The translations under genes and the position numbers were made by a program. This document shows positions 9,958-22,532 of a stretch of DNA of 64,000 nucleotides, piece after piece. A model generated the notes under the pieces. It made no database searches. It was not told the DNA's origin and was given only the letters and a program-made list of their open reading frames with translations. Origin of the DNA: Ananas comosus (Eukaryota > Streptophyta > Magnoliopsida > Poales > Bromeliaceae); the NCBI RefSeq assembly GCF_001540865.1, contig NC_033640.1, positions 2,089,895 through 2,153,894 of the forward strand. Reading direction: 5' to 3'. The first letter of the stretch is position 1, and each line of letters starts with the position of its first letter.

Positions 9958-12900
9958 ATGGTACGTCGTCGCCCTCCTCTCCCCCTTCGATCCACCCCCT
10001 CGCCATGCTTCGCCGTTGTTGGTCGACGACGTTTATTAGAGCCCCTAATTAGGGTTTGATGATCGATCGTCCCCTCAGCTATGGGCCTTTTCTGGAATCG
10101 GTCGCTATCAATTCGTGGTTGTTTCAATTTGGGGTGGAAATTGTGAAATTTTATTGTGCATTTTTGAAATGGTTGTAAAAGATGTATGGATACCCTCTCC
10201 TCAATTTTGGGCCTTTCCGAAATAGGCCCCTATCAATGTTTGTTTTGTTCTAATTTTTGTAAAAATTGTGAGAAATGAAAATTTGCCCTGCTTTTTTTTT
10301 TTTATTTTGAAATTGATACCTGAGCTTTAAAAATTTTGATTTTTGGGATACCCTCAGCTATTGGCGTTTCTGAAATGTCCGTATCAATTTTTGATTGTTC
10401 TAATTTTGGTGAAATTCGTGAAAATTTATCTTACCTTTTTAAATGAGGATCGGAAACCTGAAAATTCAGATTTTTTGGGGGTAAAAACAATTTATAAAGA
10501 TTCGTCAAAATTCTGAAATAGGTCCCACTCAACTTTGGTTGTTTTAATTCGGGTAAAACTTGTAATAATTTGTAGTGCGTTTTGAAATGGGTAGCTGAGC
10601 TTCAAAAATTTTGATTTTTCTGAAACAGGTCCCATCAACTTCTGATTAGTTCTAATTTGGCTAAAAATTGTGATATGCGGCGCAGTTTGAAATGGGTACC
10701 TGAATCCTTTTTCTTTCAGAAAATTTCTTCGAAAGTTTTGTCAAATTCAGTAGGAATTTAATAGTTTGTATCAAAAGAATTATAGAGCATTCCACTAAGT
10801 GATAGCATATTCTATTAGGTTGCAAAATATTCTGTCACGAAGTTAAAATGCTGTTGAATTCTAACTATATTCTGCTAAAATGGTGATTACATTTACGGTT
10901 AGGCCAGATTCTAGAAGGCCCTCCTTGTAACCCAATGTGAATGTTCACTCAAGGCGTGCAGAAAAACTAATGTTCAGTTGCTGCAAAAAGAAAATAATCT
11001 CAAAAATAATATAATCTAATATGATGTCGTTTTCAGTTTATTTTGGATTTTGTGGGCTTGAGTTAGGACTTGAGTAGGAATGAGATTTGTATTGGCAAAT
11101 GTAAATTTTTGTTGATTTTGCCGAAATTATGAATGATTAATGAGTGCCATGTAAAATGTTGTCTTAACTATATCCATATGTCAATCTAATTTTCCTGTTG
11201 TATGCTGCTAAAGTGTTGATTACAGTTGAGTCAGATTCTAGAAGGTCCTCCTTGCGACACAAATGTGAAAAATTTACTTAAGGCGTGCAATATAGTAATT
11301 TACTTACCATGTAAAAGAACGGATAATTCGCATAGCCTTCTAAAATTTTGCTGAGTTATACCGACACTTGTGTAGTCTTGATTCTAAAAGGTGATTTAAT
11401 TTCAATTGAAGGTTTCATGTGGTAGAAAGCGTAACAAATAGTGAGCCTTTCAATCATCTCAGTTAGACCTATTGGCTTTCCAAATTTTATGCTAGTAGAA
11501 TGCGACTATAAATCGTTAAGCTATGATAGGCTTTAGTGTTTACCACCAACTTTTTTTTTTCTAGTAAACTGATTTTTCTGCAGAAAAAAAGGTACGTGGT
11601 TGTCTTAGTTATCTATTCATCTTTCTCTGATTCCTTTCTGCAACTTAGGTGTTAATTCGAATTGTTTCTTACATCTTTATAATTTATTTTACCATCTCCT
11701 TTTTGAAACACAGGCTGCAAAAATTCTTGCTAACTTGATTATCATGGGCTCTGGAATATTGGGGAGGGCTGTCTTTCAAGCTTATAGGAAAGCAATTGAA
11801 AGTGAGTTATCTATTTATCCTTTCTTGATTCGTTGATAGGTCTTAGTTTGTGTTTTATTATTCTTATTTTTTTAAGTTAGTTGTTTCTTAGCTTCTCTTT
11901 AATATTTCATCAATATTGTGCTTTTGTAGATATTGCAATTGCTGTGGAGGACATGTGGCTGACATTCATTTTTGTATATAAGTTAATCTAAAGCAACTTA
12001 ACCTTAGAAGTACATGATAAGAATTATTGGTATTTGGAGTGCCTTTGCGAGATTGTTGTAGATATATTCCAACAGGATGTGGCTTGTGGTTTTTGTTTTT
12101 GGGTAATTTTTAAAAATAGCAAATGATGTTAATAGAGATTTAACTTGCTACAAGCCTGATAGATGCATTGTATAGGCTAAATTAGCACAAAATTGCACTG
12201 ATTTTAGTGTTGATTGTTTGAACTGGAAAGATCATATTATTTGAAATGTTAAACTGTCACTATACCAGAACCAATATGTTTTCTTTTCATATATTTATGG
12301 TATATGCCTAAGTATATCCCTCAAAAGTCTGAATTTTCATATATGCCCTTTAAATGATTGAATCACTTTATTCCTCGTACATCGGTACATGATGAACTAC
12401 TACAGCAATTGTATAATATAATATATTCAGCATTTAATCATAGACTTCTAGTTTTTGAAGGCGTGATATTTGCGTATTATTGATAGCTTAGTAGTTTTTC
12501 AAGGCATGATATTTGCGTATTATTGAAAGCTTAGTAGTTTTTCACCATGAATACTTGCATTCCAATTTTTTTTTTCCTCGGTGGAAATAAATTGATGTGA
12601 CTTTTCAAATCGTTGCATCGCATGGTCTGAATTCTGTGGGCGCTTCTATTTATCACGTCATTCATATGCATCTTTTTTCATCCTTTTAACCTACTCCTAC
12701 AATTACTTTCGCAGATGCGAACAAAACTGGCGTCGCTCACGAAGCTATCAATAATATTCGGAGAGGTAGTAAAGCTCTGACCGAGCAAGAAGCTAGGTTA
12801 ATATTGGGCATTAGTGAGCAATCCACCTGGGAGGAAATTTTGCAGGTTGGTTAATGCGCTTGCATTCGCTATTTTATGTGTCAATCCATTTCATTAGAAG

Positions 12901-13600
12901 CTACTTCAACCAAATAGATACTTAGCAAAGCCTACGGTATGAGTTAATGAAATATTATTCCAAGGTCGTACTGTGCAATTAGTTATAAAATTTTCATTTT
13001 GTCTATTGGATGCATGGGCGCATCTTATACTTAACAAAATCCATAAAATAAAGATACAATATGCGACATAGTAAATAATATAGAGAGTTACTGTATATAC
13101 ATAGACATGACATTACATATATCTATATTCTTGTGTATACTGCATAAGGATTTAAGTGCCGTGGCACGGGATCGTGCCGGAAACTTGCCGGCACGGTACG
13201 TGCCGAGTCGTGCCGGTCAAAAATATTTTTGTATGCCGGCACATAATAGCATGAAATATTTATTTTCTTTAGCAATAAAATATTCTAATTATTTATTATG
13301 TTTTTTTATCACATCTTTTGAATTTTGTAGAGGAAATTACTTACTAATTTTAAAGAATAGAGGGTTTTGAGTTATATTACGGGTTCTGTATCGTGCCGGT
13401 ATCTTGTTGGCACGGTACAGTACGGTGGATATGGTCCGTGCCGACAGGTACTTAAAACCTTGATACTGCATACCAAAGCGTAAGCATGTTTTGTCCAAGG
13501 TACTCAAAAATATGCTGAAAATGTTCAAATTGTATCGATGCACTTAATCTTATCTCGAAAATCAGGTATATAAAAAGCTATGTTACTCATAAATGTGCAG

Positions 13601-13641
<41 letters not shown>

Positions 13642-13962
13642 TGCTTGCTCTGTTTATCTTGTTGATGCTCGAGTTTTCAGATCAAATGAATTTGACAGAA
13701 TAGTTAGTGATTTGCATATCAAACCATGGACCCAGCCTGAACACACAGATTATTTATGATTGTTGTTATTTAGAAGTGGCTTCATAAATTAATCTCTAAT
13801 ACACTATAACATTACTGATTTTTTTTTCCAACTTTGCAGAAGTATGATGTGTTGTTCGAGAAAAACGCAAAGAACGGAAGCTTCTACCTTCAGTCGAAGG
13901 TTCACCGCGCCAAAGAATGCTTAGAAGCTGTTTACAAAGAGAAGAGTGGGGTAACAAACTAA
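9958..13962 (+). CDS. PAM16: Mitochondrial import inner membrane translocase subunit PAM16 (TIM16/TXR1-like)
   Basis: Four coding exons: 9958-9960 (ATG only), 11714-11801, 12715-12845 and 13840-13962, giving 114 residues. All junctions are GT-AG and keep frame, including ATG|GTACGT...CAG|GCTGCA. The product starts MAAKILANLI, has a hydrophobic stretch near residues 5-26 (LGRAVFQAYRKA) and a J-like domain at about 54-104 ending GSFYLQSKVHRAKECLE, the most conserved part of the family. The HPD tripeptide of true J proteins is absent, as expected: PAM16 pairs with PAM14/TIM14 and restrains its stimulation of mitochondrial Hsp70 at the TIM23 channel on the matrix side. In Arabidopsis the orthologue is TXR1/PAM16, linked to thaxtomin sensitivity and immunity. 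Length is close to other plant PAM16 proteins. The 1.75-kb first intron and a MITE in intron 3 enlarge the gene. It is convergent with the FRS gene. Confidence 0.93.
12449..12545. repeat. 42-bp tandem repeat in PAM16 intron 2
   Basis: Two units plus the start of a third, each opening 'tagtttttsaaggc' and continuing 'gatatttgcgtattattga'. Only a few differences separate the units. Confidence 0.8.
13146..13462. mobile_element. MITE in PAM16 intron 3 with 9-bp TSD
   Basis: The flanking 9-mer atactgcat is identical at 13137-13145 and 13463-13471. The ends 'aaggatttaagt' and 'acttaaaacctt' are inverted, and the GC-rich subterminal 'ggcacggtacgtgccg' contrasts with the AT-rich core. This fits a Mutator-like MITE. 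A (CT)n run (13603-13638) follows in the same intron. Confidence 0.8.
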
Positions 13963-15777
13963 GCCCTCGACACAAATCTATGTGCCCTTTTTGTTTTTTC
14001 TCTTTTTCTCCTTTAAACACTGGAAATGTTCTTTTTGGAATTAGAATAATTACACCCCAGGGTTGCAATTATCGCCATTTTATGGTGCATTTTTCTGAAA
14101 TCTTCGATCTTCTGGTATTAGTCAATTGTTTTCTTCAACTTTGGAATATAGAAGAAGAGTTTTAATCATACTATTTAACAAAAATTAGGGCATTGTTGTT
14201 AATCGAAACAAATTAAAAACTCGAGATTCGTGCTTGGGTAGTGCAGTGTAATCGGTCTAAAGATCGGGGTGTTTGTCATAGTTTTCCCATGCAGAAGTCT
14301 CGGTCTCTCCTCGAACATGTTTGAGTGGACAAAATTTTTTTCGGATTCTGAAAGTTCTGATGCTGTTACCTGTTGAACTCTGTTCTGAATCTAGTTCTTA
14401 TCCCCAGTTTTGTTGAATTCAGTTCTTCAATGTTCCATCCTCGTTTAAGTTGGGCACTTGTTTAATTGGAGGTTGGCCCTAAACTTTCAAATTTTTGCAA
14501 TTTGGTGCCTGATATTTTGCTAGTTGCCCCCTAATTTCTCGCGCTATCGGCTCTGGGTTTGATTCGCCACTGAAATCTCCATCATTTCTAGGTTATTTAC
14601 ATGCGAGGAAAAAAAAACGTACCAAACTGGTGGTTTCGGGGGTGACTGCGTACAGTGATAAAATTGATGAAAGATTAGGGACTCTATTGCAATTCGTCAT
14701 CAAGTTGTACAAATTCTCTCTCTTTCGGCTGTATATAAACTATTGAACTGTTGATAAATTGCACCACTAGACCCCAAACTTCCGTTTAATAACATTCGAC
14801 TTTGTTGTTTGGTTTGATTCGGCTTAAGTTTTTCTTTTTTCACTTATTATTATTATTATAAGGACCAACGAACACGTCGGATTGCTGGTGCTAACTATTA
14901 ATTTTAAAAATAAAAATTGTTAAAGAAATACAACTAATTCGTTTAAAACGTACAGACACAACGTTCATAAATCTCGAGTGTGATTCAATCAAACCAATCT
15001 CACATAGATCTCGTTCATAGATCTCGAGTGTGATTCAATCAAACCAATCTCACATAGATCTCGAGTGTGATTCCGTCCAACCAATCTCACACTGCTTCGA
15101 ATACGGCTTAATCCGACCTCCTACCATTTTGAACGTAATTCGGCCTAATCTAACCTCCCGCCCGCCACAGAGCGGGTGTGGAAACAAAATTATACAAATT
15201 AGTCGCATACAATGATGATATTAGCATAGCAATCTTTGCCATACACACAACAGATTAAATACAATGAATCTGATCAAATTCAATCATTCAATAGAGACCG
15301 AATACAATCGTATCATCAGCTGTGTTCATAGCTTCATATCACCACCAAGCACGAAAAACAAGTGCTTTTTCGTCTTCTCCTTTTCCCTTTTCGCAATCAA
15401 GCTACATAATATGTTAAAGATCGTCGACCTTTTTTCTGCAATCAAGCTACATAATATGTTAAAGATCGTCGAGCTTGTTTTCCCAATAAGCTACATAATA
15501 TGTTAAAGATCATCGACCGGTTAAGCGAAAACAAGCTGCTATGAGGAGGAATTAACTTAAAACAAGTTAGTTATACATCAGAGAGTAAAGAGTCTTTTAA
15601 CTTAACGCAAAAAGAGGAGACATGCACAGTCGACATCAATTTACAACAAGTCTAGTAGTACCTTCGATCTTTCCGTCTCGACACCGCAAGGGCAAAATCG
15701 GAAAAGCAGAATACGACATTTTAGTGCATTTTCCGCATCTCCTCTTTGAACTGATTCTTCAAATTAGGCACGGACCG
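13963..15777. other. Intergenic region between convergent PAM16 and FRS genes, with two tandem arrays
   Basis: It probably holds both 3' UTRs. Array one, 14962-15093, has a 50-bp unit containing 'atctcgagtgtgattcaatc' (two full units and a shortened third). Array two, 15393-15518, has a 45-46-bp unit 'aagctacataatatgttaaa' repeated three times close to the FRS 3' end. No other gene is seen. Confidence 0.7.
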
Positions 15778-17862
15778 TTAATGTTCGCTCCTAAGAAAAT
15801 GCGCATGCAGTTTTTGGAGTTCGATAAACTTCTCCACCGAATCTTCTCCGGTCTCAAAAGCATCCCACAGCAATTTTCTCGACTCGTCGTGCCACTGGCT
15901 CTTCATTACGAGATTATACGCATATCGCATCGCGTGATAACAAAACGCTAACTCGGCTTCTTTGCACTCCTGCTGCAACGACTCGTCTTGGTCGATCAGC
16001 TTGTACAGCCCTTTCTTAGCTTCTTTTGTCCACCGCTTCAGGATGTACCTCTCGGGGATTCTGTCCACGTTCTTGAGGCTGAAGGCTTTTAGCGCGTGCG
16101 AACAGAGTATACCCATCGTCTCAAACTTCTTACAGCTACAAGAAACTAGCAAGGTAGATGTGTCGAGAATGACGATACACGCTTTCAAACCCCTCCCTTG
16201 CATCTTCAGCTCGAACCTGAATAGCGTGCCGCCGCATGCCGTTTCCTCGACTGATGTCGCTCCGCACCCGTCAAGGAACTCGTTCTCAAACACTTTGTAG
16301 ATCTTGTGCGTGTAAATTTGCCCCGCGTGCTTCAAAATATCGCTATGCTTAATCGCACGTAAAGGCTCTCGCCGATGACAGCGGTAGTCCTCTTCGGCTT
16401 CATTCTTGCGCCAACCTTCGACTAACTTCTCGAATGCAAGAACAAACTCCGTAAGAGAGGCCGATTTGTCGGCGATCCCATTCAACACATTATTCGGACT
16501 CTCGCCCCGCTGCGGAAGCTCGATCCCGCCATCGAAAGCATCTTTGTTGAAGGCCGAGCTCCATTTATGCCGAATCTTGTGGAGGCTTTTAAGCCACTGA
16601 TGATCTTGTAAGTTATGCTTGCGGAGCATTTTAGCCCATGTTTCCTCAAACTCCATTTCGGAATTGCATTCTTGAATACATCTCATAAACAAAGTATGGA
16701 ACTTTCGGGAAGAATTAAGAGTACCCAAGTGAGCAAGCGCCTTCTTCTGAAGGGTCCACAGACAAAGGCGGTGAGATGTATTCGGAAACACCTCCTTAAT
16801 CGCTTCTGAAATTGCTTGATCCTGATCGGTAGTGAAGATCGACTTAGGAGGTCGGTCGCCCATCGACTCCAGAAACGACTTAAACAGCCACACAAAAGAT
16901 GCCTTCGTCTCATCCAACAAAAATGCACACCCAAACATGACATTCTGCCAATGGTGGTTAACCCCAAGAAACGATGCACATATCATGTTATATCTGCTCG
17001 TACGATAGGACGTGTCGAGCACCACAACGTCGCCAAAGCTGTCGTAATCATCCCTGCTCCTGCCGTCCCTCCAAAAGAAGTTAGTCATTCGATTCGCCTT
17101 ATCTATTTGCACATCCCAATAAAACATGCCTTCCTCATTAGCTCTTCGTTTGAAATGGCCTACAAGGCTTTCAGAATCTCCCATCTCAATCACCGTCATC
17201 TTTTGCACGCTGACATAGTGACTGCGCTTTGTGGACCCCACTTTCTCATTCCCGCTACCTTCTTCAACCCTAGAAGACCCAGCATTGGTCGTTGGGGTTC
17301 CAGCAGCGTCCCCCGACTTACCTTTACCAGATGACCTTGCGGATCTCAACAAATGTCGCTCTTCAGGTTTAGCCAAGTCATGATTATGCTCGGGCACAAA
17401 CCGAACCACCTTCCACCGTCCCTCCTCATCAACTCTAAAGCGGACCATTGCTTTGCAGTTAGTTCTATAATCCGGTCTGCTAGTATTCACCTCAGATGGA
17501 AGCTCGTCGTATCTAATACCTTCCTTCGAGCAACAGTAGTCCTTTGTGCGGATATTTTTGGTCCCTGAAAAGTAGTTTTGCTTACCCTTTCGCACACTGA
17601 AGCCCATCCGGTGACCGTAGTCGCAATACAACCTGTACGCCTCTTCCTCGCTATTCACAACCTGCCCCAACAGATTGTTGCTTCCCCCCCGACGGGTCAA
17701 AACAAGTGCAGTATCTAATTCTTTTTCCACTTCTCCATTGTCTTCCTTCTTTTTCTCCTCTTCTCGATTGTTGTTTGCTTTCTCCACTTCTTGTGCATTA
17801 TCTCCACCACCATCGACCTGCATAGCCTCTCCAGCATCTTCAATAGCATAACTAGATTCCAT
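15778..17862 (-). CDS. FAR1-RELATED SEQUENCE (FRS) family transcription factor
   Basis: Single uninterrupted coding exon, 694 residues. The ATG at 17862 is chosen because a splice acceptor (TTGCAG|CT) lies two bases before it; an upstream in-frame ATG at 17880 lies inside the intron. Order of domains: acidic, low-complexity N-terminus (1-66); FAR1 DNA-binding domain (about 70-165) with zinc-ligand candidates C110, C111, C136, H159 and H161; MULE transposase-like domain (about 279-371) with VVVLDTSYRTSRYN and FTTDQD; SWIM zinc finger with C575-x-C577 and C587-x-H589; then a helical tail. FRS proteins are domesticated Mutator-like transposases; FHY3/FAR1 act in phytochrome A signalling in the nucleus. 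Which FRS subgroup this belongs to cannot be told by eye. It is not an active transposon gene as far as can be seen: no terminal inverted repeats flank it and it has a plant-type 5' leader intron. Confidence 0.92.
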   Translation of the reverse strand: MESSYAIEDAGEAMQVDGGGDNAQEVEKANNNREEEKKKEDNGEVEKELDTALVLTRRGGSNNLLGQVVNSEEEAYRLYCDYGHRMGFSVRKGKQNYFSGTKNIRTKDYCCSKEGIRYDELPSEVNTSRPDYRTNCKAMVRFRVDEEGRWKVVRFVPEHNHDLAKPEERHLLRSARSSGKGKSGDAAGTPTTNAGSSRVEEGSGNEKVGSTKRSHYVSVQKMTVIEMGDSESLVGHFKRRANEEGMFYWDVQIDKANRMTNFFWRDGRSRDDYDSFGDVVVLDTSYRTSRYNMICASFLGVNHHWQNVMFGCAFLLDETKASFVWLFKSFLESMGDRPPKSIFTTDQDQAISEAIKEVFPNTSHRLCLWTLQKKALAHLGTLNSSRKFHTLFMRCIQECNSEMEFEETWAKMLRKHNLQDHQWLKSLHKIRHKWSSAFNKDAFDGGIELPQRGESPNNVLNGIADKSASLTEFVLAFEKLVEGWRKNEAEEDYRCHRREPLRAIKHSDILKHAGQIYTHKIYKVFENEFLDGCGATSVEETACGGTLFRFELKMQGRGLKACIVILDTSTLLVSCSCKKFETMGILCSHALKAFSLKNVDRIPERYILKRWTKEAKKGLYKLIDQDESLQQECKEAELAFCYHAMRYAYNLVMKSQWHDESRKLLWDAFETGEDSVEKFIELQKLHAHFLRSEH

Positions 17863-17864
17863 AG

Positions 17865-18786
17865 CTGCAATAAACACCACATAAACAATACATTAAGAGA
17901 AAGGGGGCGGGACAAGCCCAAGTTGATACATCAAAACCAATACAATAATGACTACAGAAATATGTTTCACACTATCTCAATCAATCCATTAATAGGATAG
18001 AAAATAATAATAATAAAATAAAATAGATAGAGATAGAAAAGAAAAACACTTTTGAAAACCTTGAATCTGTCTAAATTATACAAGCGAAATTCACCTGCGG
18101 CGGCAGTTATTTATACTTTCTAACGTCCCAAATACATCCCAACAAAATGCTAGAAACTTTGGCAAAATCAAAATGTTGAGCCTGTTTAGCATTCAAAGAA
18201 AGGAAATGTAGAGCCTGTTTTGATAACGGAACAAGTTGTCTAAGGACAAACTGTGCTGGATGCCAGTATTTATTTGCAATTATAACTAAGAAGAGTTGGT
18301 TTTTCGCTACAGGGGAGTCCTGATAATGTTGTTTCTTTCATAATAAAATCCCACTACAAGATGACACATCAAATCCTCGAATAGAAAAACTTAAATCTCT
18401 TTTACTTATTTTGAAGACCTCATGAAAAGCTCCATTATCTGCTTCTTGCATTGCAGTTAACCCGAAAACTGCCAAGAGCAGGTGGGAGGACATACTAAAA
18501 TAACTAAAGTTTTATGTACAGATGGACTAGCTATCATTGTGGTAACTAATTGTGCACTATACAAGTTGAAAATTGTCGATCTTTTAGCTTAAATGCAAAT
18601 GCATGTTGTTAAAGTGAAGCATTCATAACTTCATATGAGGCATAGTAGCTTCAAACAAATGAAGGATTGCCTAGAGTAACACAATCTCCAAATTGACCCA
18701 AGTACCTCATGCTTAAAGAACTGCCAAAGCTTCCTACTAGCTCGCTCACTCGCTCCGTCGCTCGCCTCTCTCTCTTGCTCGCTCGT

Positions 18787-18821
<35 letters not shown>

Positions 18822-20400
18822 ATGCTGTATGAATGTACCAGGACTTTTTTCTTGAAAAAGTAAAAAACGAAGTTCAATATAGCTCCAAGCACAGGCCCAG
18901 AACAAAAATATGAAAACTTGTGATTTGGCATGTATATATCAGTATTTATGTGCCAGTATATTAGGTTAACTCTTTTGCAACGGATCCAATACACCTTGCA
19001 CAAACAAAATGACAAATCTATTATACTTAAAATCACAACATCATCATGAACTAAGACACTTGTTCTACATAAAAATAAAACTATGATTCGTTTGGAGGTC
19101 CTTTGTTTGCATAGTATATATGTTGCACTTGATAAGCTTCATTATGGTGATATGTAGTTTATAAATAAGAAGGTCCAACATATCTTGAACACTAGTGCTG
19201 TTACTGCTTTATATACAATCCAAATTTTTTTTTCCTTTTGAATACTTGATGCATGAGTAGAAGCCTCTACACATGATCATTACAATTATTAGTCTCTAGT
19301 CTAAATAGTTTTAGCTATGTAATTTCGAGTCAATGAATCATGGAAATTGGATATACAAATGAGTTTCGACTGTTAAATCTTTTTTTTTAAAAAAATATTG
19401 CCTACTTGACACAGCTTTTGAAACAGTTCCATTAATCAAGGAGAAGGTGTTTCACAAACAAAAATCTAGGGCTTCAGAGCAGAATCCAAAATGAGGTTTT
19501 AGACCCAAAAGCAAAAGCTCAAATTCAAAGCTTTTCTTTCAACCACTGATGAAAACTATCCGAAGCACTTCTGAACAATTCCACTCAAATAACACTTCTG
19601 CATGAGCTCCATTTGGGCGAAATAGGCCCTCACTATAGCCAAAACCTAATCTATATGAACACAAAATAAAAATAAAAATAAAAATTGTAAGCCTCACATG
19701 GTATTATTGCTATTTTTTGTGAGTAAATGGATTGCAATTTATACAATTTCTACATATACCAAATTTGTTCATCAAAAAAATAAAATAAAATAAATAAATG
19801 GTAACTTTTTGTTTCCCGTGAAGAACATATCTATCTCCCGCACTCCTAATCGTGTAGAATTTTAATTTAATTTCTGAAAAACAAAAAGAACAGCAAAAAT
19901 ACCAAACAAGCCCTAAAATTTCACCAAATTTGACCCCAACTTTTTGAACAAAGCAAATAATAATCATGCTGTAAAAAACAACAATCCTACTTTGATCTAA
20001 GTTTAAAACCCTCAAAATTACTCCTAAATCTAAAATCTCAGAATAGAGAAGAGGAGATCGCAAAGCTCACCGAATCGGTTCCGACGCGAGGGGGATCGCC
20101 GCACCAAGAACAAAATTAACCCTAAAAGAAGCCCTAGAAACTCGGAAACTCGGTCGGTGGACGCGATCGATAGACGGATCGAAAAAGGGTTACAGAGAGT
20201 TCTACGAACTACCTCCTCGGCGTAGATCTCCCCCCTCTCCTCCTTCTCCTCCTCCTCCCCGACGAAGGCGACGACGAAGACGACGATGGCGATAATGGAG
20301 ATCGCTCGGTGGATTCGTCGACGACGACGACGAAGAAGAGATTAAGGCGGGGCGGGGGCGGGGGGGAGAGAAAGAGCGAAGGGGGAATCCCTAGGTCGAC
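17865..20400 (-). other. Inferred 5' leader exon and intron of the FRS gene
   Basis: On the minus strand a good donor, GATTCG|GTGAGC, ends at 20071 and pairs with the acceptor before the ATG at 17862, giving a 2.2-kb leader intron (17865-20070). The proposed leader exon, about 20071-20390, is GC-rich with repeated GTCGTC and CTCCTC strings, typical of a plant 5' UTR/CpG-rich promoter. The intron holds a (CT)n run (18786-18817) and no credible coding sequence. Confidence 0.5.
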
Positions 20401-21465
20401 GAAGAGGAAGGGGGGGGGGGAAGTTTACACATCACCCCTTACAACATATGATAATTTTTAAAGTTTAATTACGAATATATCCCTACAAACTTTTAAAATA
20501 GCAAATACATCCTCGCAAATTTTAAAACAATAAATTTATCTTATCCCTTCATACTCCATACCAATACATAATTTGACGGTTTTCTCAGCATCCATGGCGC
20601 CTTTTCCCACCTCCACGTCGTATGAATCATTTTTTCACCTCTCCATTGTAGCCCTTAGGCAATAAAAACATGCCATGTATTCAATAGAAATTTTCGACAC
20701 ACCAATTGCGCCGTAGTAGACCGAATATAAAATGTGAATAAAAAATAAATTTCTATAATATAATAAATTATTAAATATTATATATTTTTAATATATATTA
20801 TACTATATTTTATATTTTATTTTATAATACTAACTATTAAGTATTTTATGAATCATCTAATATACATACGATGTATGAAATATTAGTATATATCAAGTGC
20901 AAGTAAATATTTCTCCTCTTTTTTTTAGAACTATGAAAAAAAGCTTTTCAAATAGCCCGATCCATAATTAAGCATTTTCTACACTAAATGTATATAATTA
21001 CATACACCGACATGCTTCAAATCTCTAATAGTGATTTAAAATTTAATTCAACAAATATATTTAAATTATTAGACTTCATAGCTTAGATATATTTAATTAT
21101 ATTTTGATATTAGAAATTAGTTCTCTAATATAAATTGGGGTATATGTTGTGTTAATATACATTATGTGCAAATAATAACATCTTTGTCCAATAAATTTTA
21201 GTAAGGTGAAGATGATCTTATCTATTTGGCAATTTAGAATAATTCTTCAAATTTTAACTCTTAAATTAAAAATTTATTTATAAAATAGCTACTAAAAATA
21301 GCTTTAGAATAACTCTTATTTATTTATAATATATAAAAGGATGTTTAAGTTTGTTTTGTATTTTTCATTGTAAGTTTTTTCAATTTTAAGATTTTAAAAA
21401 TTATATATATATATTAATTGACTAAAATACTATGTACCCACCGCAAAGCACGAATCCTATACTAG
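20400..21465. other. AT-rich intergenic DNA ending in a Helitron-type 3' terminus
   Basis: No gene is seen. The end 'cgcaaagcac...ctatactagt' (21431-21466) matches the usual plant Helitron 3' end: a short hairpin followed by CTAG before a T. The 5' end was not located. Confidence 0.4.
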
Positions 21466-21848
21466 TAAATATAAAATTGTTACAACTATATTTTTTTACC
21501 AATTCGTAAGTTCACCATAACTTTATTTTAGGAGTCAGCGTTATTTGGTTTAAACCGAATTACAGAATCGAACCAACTCATTTTTGTCGAATTCGGTTTG
21601 ATTTTAAACATTGCAAAAATGTGAAATTGAAAAATATGGAATTAACCAAAATTTTGATAACTTAAAACATATATATATTAGTTTTAAATTTTCAAAAATA
21701 TATATTAGCCTTAAAAAATAATTAAATAATTAGAGATGTTAATTGTTGTTATCCTTAGACTAAAAATTTTTAACATAAAATTAAAAGGTAGGGTGTAAAA
21801 TGTATTCTTGCATTATCCCTTGTAAAGGTACATTGGTCTTTTAAATTT

Positions 21849-22105
21849 GGAAAAACTTCAAAAAAAAACCATGTGGTTTCGCACTTTCTCACTTTAGTAC
21901 CCTGTGATTTAAAGTGTATCAATTTGTCCCCCCATGTGGTTTCGTTTTTCTCTTTTTAATATCAATTATAATTTCACAGAATATTAAGAAAAAACTATTG
22001 AAAAGATAAAAACAAAATCACATGGAGGCAAATTGATACACTTTAAAGCACAAGGTACTAAAGTGAGAAAGTGCGAAACCACATGGGAGATTTTTGAAGT
22101 TTTCC
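21849..22105. mobile_element. MULE-like foldback MITE
   Basis: Ends ggaaaaacttcaaaa and 'tttttgaagttttcc', with the duplicated flank ttttaaattt (21839-21848, 22106-22115). Same family as 4677-5029. Confidence 0.8.
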
Positions 22106-22181
22106 TTTTAAATTTCATATCTTTCTTTTCACAACTAGTACAAAATTAGAATACAGTGAAGTTCAAATCTTACTGTTATAA

Positions 22182-22532
22182 CTAGTGTAGTAGCCCGCGC
22201 GTTACGGCGTGTAGATACTGTTAAAATAAAAAATTGTAAAGAATAAAATATCAGTTTAGTACAAAAAATAGTAAATATAACCTATATTATAGACAAATAA
22301 TTTTAAAAAATAAAACTATAATAAAAAAGAATTTAACCGCTTCGACAAAACTATTCAACCTTTAAAAAAAAAAATGTAGTACCAAATTAGAAAGAAAAAA
22401 TGAGAAAAAAAAAAGTAATCAAATGAGAAAAAAAAGCAGGCCCACTCTTTCCCAAATTAAGGGATGGTTATATGTAAAATTTATCCATGAAGATTAATAT
22501 ATAAGTATAGATATAGATATAATATATATAGA
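22182..22532 (-). mobile_element. Short non-autonomous Helitron-like element
   Basis: Read on the minus strand it begins TCTATATATATT (near 22532), contains 'gagtgggcctgc', and ends 'cgcgcgggctactacactag' before a T at 22181. CTAG end, GC-rich hairpin just inside it and T after it are Helitron features. The 5' host base is not A, so the left boundary is uncertain. Confidence 0.45.

Noticed and set aside
11583..11592. A micro-exon (aaaaaaag) in PAM16 intron 1 before a GTACGT donor
   Set aside because: Including it would shift the frame and destroy the MAAKILANL start that direct splicing of ATG to 11714 produces.
14962..15518. CRISPR-like array
   Set aside because: The repeats are contiguous tandem units without unique spacers, in a plant nuclear genome.
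16816..17334. 172-residue plus-strand frame inside the FRS gene
   Set aside because: Antisense shadow of the long FRS coding exon; no family resemblance.
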